The notes below the pieces were generated by a model. That model made no database searches and was not told where the DNA came from. It worked only from the letters and a program-made list of their open reading frames with translations. A stretch of 12,264 bases of DNA from positions 1 through 12,264 of the forward strand of contig JAFGPY010000363.1 in NCBI GenBank assembly GCA_016935955.1, read 5' to 3'. Numbering within the stretch: the first letter of the stretch is position 1; every line of letters begins with the position of its first letter. Both the position numbers and the translations under genes were made by a program. Source of the stretch: Planctomycetota bacterium (lineage in GTDB: Bacteria > Planctomycetota > Phycisphaerae > FEN-1346 > JAACEH01). Shown here piece by piece: positions 7,144 to 12,264 of this stretch.

Positions 7144-7150
7144 GGTGGAG
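7144..7150 (+). promoter_or_regulatory. Ribosome binding site that leaves two NfeD starts open
   Basis: GGTGGAG (7144-7150) lies 5 bases before an in-frame GTG (7156) and 11 bases before ATG (7162). Spacing slightly favours GTG; codon preference favours ATG. The two proteins differ by two residues (V/M-R) ahead of MKRRG. Confidence 0.5.
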
Positions 7151-7161
7151 ACGCGGTGCGG

Positions 7162-8835
7162 ATGAAACGACGTGGACACAGCCTGCCGATGGTCCTTGCC
7201 GCCCTGGCGATGGCGGCCGCAGCCTTCATCGTCCAGCTCTGCCCGGCCCAGGAGGCCCCTGCTGAGGATTCCGAAGCGCCCGCGGCCTTCCAGCCGCCAC
7301 CCGGCGCCCGGGTGACCGACGAGGGCTGGTTCGCTCCGCGCGTTGCACAGAACCGCCCCGCCCTGCCCGACGTGGTGCCCATGGCGGCCGTCATTCCGAT
7401 TCGCGGCGTCATCGAGCTGACCACTTACGACATCGTTGCCCAGAAGGTGGCCGAGGCCCGCCGGGATGGCGCCACGATGATCATCTTCGAGATGAACACA
7501 CCGGGCGGCATGCTCATTCCGACGCGAGACATCGTCCGCATGATTATTGACGAGTTGAGCGACGTCTATACCGTGGCGTTCGTCAACCCCGAGGCCTACA
7601 GCGCGGGAGCCATCATCTCGCTGGCCTGCGACGAGATCATCATGACGCCGACCGGCGTCATGGGCGACGCCATGCCGATCAGCGTGTCGCCCCAAGGAGG
7701 CCTGCAGGACATCCCCGGCATGCTGCGTGAAAAGGGCGAATCGCCCCTGCGGGCCGAGGCCCGTATCAGCGCCAGACACAACGGCTACAACGAGGTACTA
7801 TGCCAAGCCATGATCACCATGTCGCTGAAAGTCTGGCTGATCCGCAATCGCCAGACCGGCGAGTTGCAGTACGTTGACGCCAAAAACTGGCAGCACAAGG
7901 TGGTAGGCGCGCCGCCGTCGGACGATGAGTCGCCGGATGTGCCGACCGACGCGGCTGCCTCACCGTGGGAGTACCTGAGGTCCGTGGACAGCGATGACAG
8001 CCTCCTGACGGTCACGGCCAACGAGGCCATCGCCATGGGTCTCGCTGAGCAACTGTTCGAGAACCTGGACCAAGTGCAGGCTCACTATCACATCGCAGAG
8101 CTGATCCGCCTGGAACACACGCCGGCCCAGACGATCGCCGAGTTCATGAACTCGATGGGCGTCAGCACGCTGCTGATCATGGCCACGCTCGTGCTGGCGT
8201 ACATGGAGATCCGCACGCCGGGTTTCGGCATCGCCGGCGTCCTGGCCATCATCTGTCTGGGCACGTTGATCGGCAGCCGCTACGTCCTCGAGCTGGCCAG
8301 CCACTGGGAAATCCTGGTCATGGCCGTCGGGCTGGTGATGCTGCTCGTCGAGGTCTTCATCACGCCGGGCTTCGGCGTGCTAGGCATCTCGGGCATCGTG
8401 CTGATGATCGCCGGGTTCCTGGCCACGGGCATCCGCGGGGCCAACCCCGACATCTTCTCGTGGCCCGAGACGTCTCTCGATCTGCGGCTACTGGCCGACA
8501 CGGGGGCCGGGCTGATGATGGGCTTCGTCGGCTCGCTGATCGTTGCCGCCGTGATCTCGAAGTATCTGCCGAAAGCTCGTTTCGCCACGCCGCTGGTTCT
8601 GGCCGACGTGCCGACGTTCAACGAGGACCCAGCGGCCGAGGCGTCGCCGATCCGTGGTGTTCGTCCTGGAGACCAGGGCGTCGTCGAGAGCGTCTGCCGC
8701 CCGGTGGGCAAGGTCCGCATCGGCCAGACGCTGGTCGACGCCGTCAGCGACGGCTCGATCATCGAAGCCGGCGCCCGCGTCCGGGTGCTGCGTCATGAGG
8801 GCAATCGCCTGATCGTGGAGAGAATCGACCAATGA
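7162..8835 (+). CDS. Long-form NfeD protein (ClpP-like domain, membrane helices, C-terminal OB-fold)
   Basis: Long NfeD proteins combine a ClpP-class serine protease-like domain with membrane helices and a small OB-fold, and work with flotillin-type SPFH proteins. This 557-residue copy has a signal/anchor helix (~8-26), a ClpP-like domain (~75-300) with EMNTPGG (110-116) and the nucleophile motif YSAGA with Ser147, and about four to five membrane helices between ~333 and ~465 (including TPGFGIAGVLAIICL and TPGFGVLGISGIV). The NfeD C-terminal domain spans ~495-557 (IRGVRPGDQGVVES to RLIVERIDQ). The position where archaeal 1510-N has its general-base Lys appears to be Arg201. The start is ATG 7162 (GTG 7156 possible; see the RBS entry); an in-frame extension to 7021 spans the predicted promoter and has no homology. 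The next NfeD gene overlaps by ATGA, indicating translational coupling. Confidence 0.9.
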   Translation: MKRRGHSLPMVLAALAMAAAAFIVQLCPAQEAPAEDSEAPAAFQPPPGARVTDEGWFAPRVAQNRPALPDVVPMAAVIPIRGVIELTTYDIVAQKVAEARRDGATMIIFEMNTPGGMLIPTRDIVRMIIDELSDVYTVAFVNPEAYSAGAIISLACDEIIMTPTGVMGDAMPISVSPQGGLQDIPGMLREKGESPLRAEARISARHNGYNEVLCQAMITMSLKVWLIRNRQTGELQYVDAKNWQHKVVGAPPSDDESPDVPTDAAASPWEYLRSVDSDDSLLTVTANEAIAMGLAEQLFENLDQVQAHYHIAELIRLEHTPAQTIAEFMNSMGVSTLLIMATLVLAYMEIRTPGFGIAGVLAIICLGTLIGSRYVLELASHWEILVMAVGLVMLLVEVFITPGFGVLGISGIVLMIAGFLATGIRGANPDIFSWPETSLDLRLLADTGAGLMMGFVGSLIVAAVISKYLPKARFATPLVLADVPTFNEDPAAEASPIRGVRPGDQGVVESVCRPVGKVRIGQTLVDAVSDGSIIEAGARVRVLRHEGNRLIVERIDQ

Positions 8836-9335
8836 CCTGGGCTCTCGCACTCGTCGCCGTGTTGATCCTGGCCGGCCTGGCCCTGTTGGCCATCGAACTG
8901 CTGACGCCCATGTTCGGCCTGTTCCTGGGCATGGGCCTGGCGTCGCTGGTGGGCGCCGTGGTGCTGACCTTCACGAACGTCTCGTCGGCGGCCGGCATCA
9001 TCGTCGCCCTGGGCCTGCTGGTGACCGTACCGGTCTATCTGTACTTGCTGCCGCGGACACTGCCGAAGCTGCCCTTTACGGCTCGGTTCTTCCTGGCGGG
9101 CGCCCCGACGGACACGACCGGCAGCGGCACGCCTGAGGCCGAGGGTCTGAAGGCCCTGGTCGGCAAGACGGGCACGGCCGAGACGGTGCTGCGGCCGAGC
9201 GGTGCGGTTCGCATCGACGGCCGCCGCCTGGTGGCCACGGCCGAGAGCGGCATGATCGACGCGGGAGCCACGGTCCAGGTGGTCCGCAGCTCCGGTATGA
9301 ACCTCGTTGTGCGAGTCGTCCAGCAGGACGGTTGA
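8832..9335 (+). CDS. Short-form NfeD-family membrane protein
   Basis: A 167-residue second NfeD-type protein, without the protease domain. The first ~75 residues hold hydrophobic helices (ALALVAVLILAGLALLAIEL, then LFLGMGLASLVGAVVLTF and IIVALGLLVTVPVYLYLLP). Residues ~105-165 are the OB-fold: LKALVGKTGTAETVLRPSGA, then VRIDGRRLVATAESG and IDAGATVQVVRSSGMNLVVR. Short NfeD proteins commonly pair with SPFH/flotillin partners, and two flotillin-type genes follow 19 bases downstream. Its ATG overlaps the TGA of the long NfeD gene (ATGA at 8832-8835), which argues for coupled translation and fixes the start. Length and architecture are normal for the class. Confidence 0.87.
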   Translation: MTWALALVAVLILAGLALLAIELLTPMFGLFLGMGLASLVGAVVLTFTNVSSAAGIIVALGLLVTVPVYLYLLPRTLPKLPFTARFFLAGAPTDTTGSGTPEAEGLKALVGKTGTAETVLRPSGAVRIDGRRLVATAESGMIDAGATVQVVRSSGMNLVVRVVQQDG

Positions 9336-9354
9336 CCGGCGAAAGGACGTTGAG

Positions 9355-9777
9355 ATGCCTTTGGCAATGTTCTACACGATCGTCGCCCTCATGGCCGTGA
9401 TCGTCCTGATCTTCTTCGCCTATGCCGCGCCGCTGTTCGGCCTGTGGGTGCAGGCCTTCTCGGCCCAGGCGCAGATCAGCATGGCGCGATTGGTCGGTAT
9501 GAAGCTTCGCAGGGTGAACTTGCGGGACATCGTGATCGCGCGGATTCAGTCTGTCCGGGCCGGGCTTCAGGTTTCAATCGACGACCTGGAGAAGCACAAT
9601 CTCCTTGGCGGCGATCCGGTCAAAGTCGTCAACGCCCTGCTAGCCGCCAGGCGGGCCAACATCGATCTGCCATGGGAGACGGCCGCAGCCTTCGACCTGG
9701 ATGGCGGTGACATCCTGGAGGCCGTGCAGACCATGGCACGTGAAGATGAACAGACAAATGAAACCGACCCTCTCTGA
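9355..9777 (+). CDS. Stand-alone FloA N-terminal half (half-length flotillin-like paralogue)
   Basis: A 140-residue protein that aligns without gaps to the first 126 residues of the FloA encoded just downstream, about 78 of 126 identical by hand count (62%). Shared blocks include LFGLWV, GMKLR, VRAG, KVVNAL, RANIDL and DIL-AVQT. It keeps the N-terminal membrane segment (~5-27) and the first part of the SPFH-adjacent region. It then leaves homology at AVQT and ends in an acidic 14-residue tail (MAREDEQTNETDPL). The following DNA does not resume FloA homology in another frame, so this does not look like a recent frameshift. AAAGGA with a 7-base spacer precedes ATG 9355. I infer a membrane protein that could co-assemble with or modulate FloA; an eroding duplicate is the alternative. 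It sits between the NfeD pair and full-length FloA. Confidence 0.82.
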   Translation: MPLAMFYTIVALMAVIVLIFFAYAAPLFGLWVQAFSAQAQISMARLVGMKLRRVNLRDIVIARIQSVRAGLQVSIDDLEKHNLLGGDPVKVVNALLAARRANIDLPWETAAAFDLDGGDILEAVQTMAREDEQTNETDPL

Positions 9778-9793
9778 ATGAAAGGACTCTGAC

Positions 9794-10801
9794 ATGCCTC
9801 AAGTTCTGCTTTACGCCGTCATTGCCGTTCTGGCCTTGATCGGGTTCATCTTCTTCGTTTACGCCGCGTCGCTGTTCGGCCTCTGGGTGCGGGCCTTCTC
9901 GGCCCGGGCCGGGGTGAGCATCATGCAGTTGATCGGCATGAAGCTCCGCAAGGTCAATCCGGGAGTCATCGTCGACTCCCGCATCCAGGCGGTGCGCGCG
10001 GGGATTCCGGTCACGACCGACGAGTTGGAGAACCACTACCTCGCGGGCGGACGGCCGACCAAGGTGGTCAACGCCCTGATTGCCGCCAACCGGGCCAACA
10101 TCGATCTGTCGTGGAAGACGGCGACGGCCATCGACCTCGCCGGTCGCGACATTCTGGACGCCGTGCAGACCTCGGTCAACCCCAAGGTCATCGACTGCCC
10201 CAATCCGGCCTCGGGCAAGACGACTATCGACGCCGTGGCCAAGGACGGCATCCAGGTGAAGGCCAAGGCCCGCGTGACGGTCCGCGCCAACATCGACCGG
10301 CTGGTCGGCGGCGCCACCGAGGAGACGATCATCGCCCGCGTCGGCGAAGGCATCGTGACGACCATCGGTTCGAGCGACTCGTACAAGAGCGTGCTGGAGA
10401 ACCCGGACCAGATCTCCAAGAAGGTGCTCTCCAAGGGCCTCGACGCCGGGACCGCGTTCGAGATTCTGTCGATCGACATCGCCGACGTGGATGTGGGCGA
10501 GAACATCGGGGCCAAGCTGCAGGCCGACCAGGCCGAGGCCGACAAGCGGCGCTTCCAGGCTGAGGCCGAGAAGCGTCGGGCCATGGCCATGGCCCAGGAA
10601 CAGGAGATGAAGGCCCGCACGCAGGAGAACCGGGCCAAGGTCGTGCTGGCCGAGGCCGAGATTCCGCTGGCCATCGCCGAATCGTTCCGCTCGGGCAACC
10701 TGGGCATCATGGACTATTACCGGCTGCGAAACATCCAAGCCGACACACAGATGCGCGACAACATCGGCGGCAGCGGAAAGAGCGAAGGGCCGAAGAGCTA
10801 A
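9794..10801 (+). CDS. floA: Flotillin-like protein FloA
   Basis: FloA proteins are bacterial flotillins that form oligomeric patches in the inner membrane and organise membrane domains. This copy has 335 residues, close to the family norm of ~330. Visible in order: an N-terminal membrane segment (~5-27, [20 protein letters not shown]), the family block [20 protein letters not shown] (~53-72), [11 protein letters not shown], the SPFH core (~140-235; [54 protein letters not shown]), and an Ala/Glu-rich coiled-coil flotillin segment ([19 protein letters not shown] to [11 protein letters not shown]). It closes with [20 protein letters not shown] and DNIGG. AAAGGA (9781-9786) with a 7-base spacer supports ATG 9794. 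It lies 16 bases after the half-length paralogue and 6 bases before the next gene. The NfeD neighbours are the expected partners. Confidence 0.95.
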   Translation: MPQVLLYAVIAVLALIGFIFFVYAASLFGLWVRAFSARAGVSIMQLIGMKLRKVNPGVIVDSRIQAVRAGIPVTTDELENHYLAGGRPTKVVNALIAANRANIDLSWKTATAIDLAGRDILDAVQTSVNPKVIDCPNPASGKTTIDAVAKDGIQVKAKARVTVRANIDRLVGGATEETIIARVGEGIVTTIGSSDSYKSVLENPDQISKKVLSKGLDAGTAFEILSIDIADVDVGENIGAKLQADQAEADKRRFQAEAEKRRAMAMAQEQEMKARTQENRAKVVLAEAEIPLAIAESFRSGNLGIMDYYRLRNIQADTQMRDNIGGSGKSEGPKS

Positions 10802-10807
10802 GGTGAG

Positions 10808-11491
10808 ATGATGGACTCAACGACTATTCTTGCTGCGAGCGACCTGATTAGTGCCGTTGGTGCGATCATTGTCATGATCATCATCGGCGGCCTGCAGGTG
10901 CTGGCCAAGTGGAAACAGGAGAAGGAGAGGCGCGAGCGTGATCGCCGCCGCGAGTTGGAGCCGCAGCAAGCTTCGCCGCGGCAGCAGCCGCAAACGCCCC
11001 AGCGTTCTGTGCGTGGGCAAAGGGAGATGACGCCGCTGGAGAAGATGCAGGCCTACGGACGACGGGCCGCACAATCGGCACCGCCTGCCGTGCAGGGCCA
11101 AGGCGCAAGATCGCAGCGCGTCGTTCGCCGCGCGCCGTACCAGACGGGGCGTCCGGCCGGCGTGCCGATCACTCTTCGGCCGCAGCCGGACCAGGACGAC
11201 ACATTGCGTGTGGATGCGGAATTGCGTCACGAGCAGCAGCGGCTCGCGCAGGAGGAACTCGAAAGGCAGCGTCGCCTGGCCGATCTGCAGAGCCAGGTGG
11301 TCGTGCGGCACGTTCGGACGGCCCGACCGACCGTCTCAGCCGAGGGGTTTCTTGAGACCCCCGAGTCGGCCGAGCGCGGCATCGAGGTGGACCTGCAAGA
11401 CGCGGAAGTGGCCCGCCGGGCGATCATCTTCCAGGAGATTTTCTCACCGCCGGTGTCCCTGCGCAGCGGCCGCGCGTCGTGGGACCTGTAA
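10808..11491 (+). CDS. Uncharacterised one-helix membrane protein at the end of the FloA cluster
   Basis: I do not recognise a named family. The 227-residue protein has one N-terminal membrane helix (~12-34, SAVGAIIVMIIIGGLQVLAK), then a highly basic stretch (KWKQEKERRERDRRREL). A Pro/Gln/Arg-rich low-complexity linker (~50-130) follows, then a charged probable coiled coil (~133-162, DAELRHEQQRLAQEELERQR) and a distinctive C-terminus AIIFQEIFSPPVSLRS (~205-220). A similar QEI-PP-LR ending occurs in many planctomycete hypothetical proteins (from memory). Predicted topology is a short outside segment with a long cytoplasmic tail. ATG 10808 is six bases after the FloA stop; ATG 10811 fits the AAGG spacing slightly better. 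The position matches the third gene of NfeD-FloA operons elsewhere, so a role with FloA is plausible but unproven. A hairpin follows. Confidence 0.78.
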   Translation: MMDSTTILAASDLISAVGAIIVMIIIGGLQVLAKWKQEKERRERDRRRELEPQQASPRQQPQTPQRSVRGQREMTPLEKMQAYGRRAAQSAPPAVQGQGARSQRVVRRAPYQTGRPAGVPITLRPQPDQDDTLRVDAELRHEQQRLAQEELERQRRLADLQSQVVVRHVRTARPTVSAEGFLETPESAERGIEVDLQDAEVARRAIIFQEIFSPPVSLRSGRASWDL

Positions 11492-11527
11492 CGGTCCCGC
11501 TTCGACCGGCAGCCAACGAGCTATAGT

Positions 11528-11561
11528 GGAACACGCCCCGCACCGCGCGGGGCGTTGTTCC
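11528..11561 (+). terminator. Terminator hairpin of the NfeD/FloA cluster
   Basis: CGCCCCGC pairs with GCGGGGCG around loop ACCGC, extended outward by GGAACA with TGTTCC across one bulged T, for about 14 bp in total. It begins 37 bases after the stop of the last cluster gene. The T-content after the G/C stem is within the lower stem (TTGTTCC) rather than a clean tract. Confidence 0.65.
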
Positions 11562-11759
11562 ATGGTGCGGACTCGCCGGTCACCCAAGCTTACGCCAACC
11601 GGCGGGACGACCGTTGACTCGCTGCCCGTGATAACACGACAACCGTCGAAAAGTTGTAGGCGGCCGCGGCGACGGCAAAGCCGTTCGCTCTTTCCGCACG
11701 ACAGGGCGAGGCCACTGCGGCACATATTCCGAAACGGCTTCTGCCGTCGCCGGAGGCCC

Positions 11760-11775
11760 GGTGACGAAGGTCACA
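11760..11775. promoter_or_regulatory. CRP/FNR-like palindrome upstream of the URO-D-like gene
   Basis: GGTGA-N6-TCACA matches nine of ten positions of the TGTGA-N6-TCACA half-site arrangement bound by CRP/FNR-family regulators. It is about 112 bases upstream of ATG 11888. No matching promoter was identified, so this is a motif sighting only. Confidence 0.25.
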
Positions 11776-11887
11776 GGCGGCGGCACCGCGGGTAGCGTAG
11801 ACTCGATGGGACGTGGGCTACAAGCGGAGCCCGGACACGGCAAACTGTGCCCTGCACCTTGCAAGCGGAAAGCCGAGGATAGAAATG

Positions 11888-12264
11888 ATGCCCGAAACAA
11901 TGACGTCCAAGCAGCGCGTGCTTGCGGCCATGGACCACCGTCTGGCGGATCGCGTGCCGATGACCTTCGACGCGGAGAAGGAAGTCTACGACGCGCTGGA
12001 CGCGCGGTTGGGGACCGACACCAAGGAGTCGCTGTTCGACCGCCTGGGCGTCGACACGTGGTACGTCGGCATGCAGGGCCGCAAGAGGAAGAAGGACGAT
12101 GCGGCCGAACAGGGCGATCGCCCGGCCGCGGCCGCTCAGACCGATTCGCTGTGGGGATTCCGCACGCGGGTCGTTCACTACGAGGGCGGCTCCTACGGCG
12201 AATTGTGCTACAGCCCGCTGGCGGGCAAGGACGAGATCGCCGACATCGACGCCCACCCGTGGCC
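11888..12264 (+). CDS. Uroporphyrinogen-decarboxylase/corrinoid methyltransferase family protein (3' partial)
   Basis: Only the first 125 residues are visible; the frame is open to the window end. The start MTSKQRVLAAMDHRLADRVP is the typical N-terminus of the URO-D superfamily (PF01208), which includes haem-pathway HemE and the MtaA/CmuA-type methyltransferases acting on corrinoids or thiols. LFDRLGVDTWYVG follows (~49-61). Residues ~64-87 (GRKRKKDDAAEQGDRP then an Ala run) form a charged, low-complexity insertion before WGFRTRVVHYEGGSYGE, which rejoins the family pattern. The HemE-type active-site N-terminus (PVWMMRQAGRY) is not seen, which favours the methyltransferase-like branch over HemE. 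Zn ligands and specificity lie beyond the window. GAGGA (11875-11879) lies 5 bases before ATG 11885 and 8 before ATG 11888; either may be the start. It has its own upstream region and is probably not co-transcribed with the FloA cluster. Confidence 0.8.
   Translation, partial: MPETMTSKQRVLAAMDHRLADRVPMTFDAEKEVYDALDARLGTDTKESLFDRLGVDTWYVGMQGRKRKKDDAAEQGDRPAAAAQTDSLWGFRTRVVHYEGGSYGELCYSPLAGKDEIADIDAHPW

Larger units (their letters stand above)
11492..11884. other. 393-base non-coding region before the URO-D-like gene
   Basis: This contains the cluster terminator (11528-11561), two small hairpins with the same ACGGC/GCCGT arms (11672-11684 and 11734-11747), a CRP/FNR-like palindrome (11760-11775) and the RBS GAGGA (11875-11879). 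A TTGACT at 11614-11619 has no -10 at 16-18 bases. No riboswitch class could be confirmed, and no small gene with an RBS and credible protein was seen. Confidence 0.4.

Noticed and set aside
7021..7161. N-terminal extension of the long NfeD protein
   Set aside because: It would be translated through the predicted promoter at 7088-7116 and shows no signal peptide or homology, whereas MKRRG at 7162 begins a proper signal/anchor.
9355..9777. Half-length FloA as a recent frameshift or sequencing error of a full paralogue
   Set aside because: The DNA after the shared AVQT does not continue FloA homology in any frame before the next start codon, only 16 bases past the stop.
11614..11642. TTGACT as a -35 for the URO-D-like gene
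   Set aside because: Bases at 16-18 spacing (around CGACAA) do not resemble a -10 box.
11701..11884. Possible cobalamin riboswitch before the corrinoid-type methyltransferase-like gene
   Set aside because: GCCACTG (near 11711-11717) and a GCAAACTGTG stretch looked suggestive, but the B12 box and the conserved CCGGTGAAAATCCGG-type element are absent in the right order.
11580..11900. Minus-strand frame of 106 codons in the right-hand intergenic region
   Set aside because: Pro/Arg/Ser-rich translation without a domain or RBS, and it overlaps the start of the URO-D-like gene.

Overview
The window reads as a high-GC bacterial chromosome segment, most likely from a planctomycete or relative. The evidence is family content: a secreted SGNH hydrolase, a DUF4838 protein, a uroporphyrinogen-decarboxylase-like gene, a tandem NfeD/FloA locus, and a hypothetical protein whose C-terminus (QEIFSPPVSLR) recalls many planctomycete membrane-anchored hypotheticals. 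This assignment is inference. No tRNA, rRNA, CRISPR array, transposase or phage gene was seen.

Layout. Positions 1-369 (+) are the 3' end of a probable B12-binding-type radical SAM gene. It converges on a minus-strand carbohydrate block, with a perfect 13-bp hairpin between them. Read 5' to 3' on the minus strand, that block is a cytoplasmic GH4 alpha-galactosidase (6063-4744), an exported DUF4838 glycosidase-like protein (4425-2137) and an exported SGNH/GDSL esterase-like protein (1928-468). Hairpin terminators separate the three, so they look like independently transcribed neighbours. A plausible job is deacylation and degradation of a complex glycan outside the cytoplasm, with alpha-galactosides cleaved inside. 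A Fur-like palindrome lies upstream of the SGNH gene.

A divergent intergenic region (6064-6303) has a TTGACA promoter candidate on each strand. It leads rightward to a DUF502 membrane protein (6304-6987) and then, from a separate promoter near 7088-7116, to a tight five-gene membrane cluster: long NfeD with a ClpP-like domain (7162-8835), short NfeD (8832-9335, ATGA overlap), a stand-alone FloA N-terminal half (9355-9777), full-length FloA flotillin (9794-10801) and an uncharacterised one-helix protein (10808-11491). A strong hairpin follows. The arrangement resembles the NfeD-FloA pairing of Bacillus, with duplicated NfeD and a half-length FloA paralogue added. This is the most unusual part of the window.

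A 393-base non-coding stretch holds that terminator, small hairpins and a CRP/FNR-like palindrome. It precedes a uroporphyrinogen-decarboxylase/corrinoid methyltransferase family gene (11888 onward) cut by the window end.
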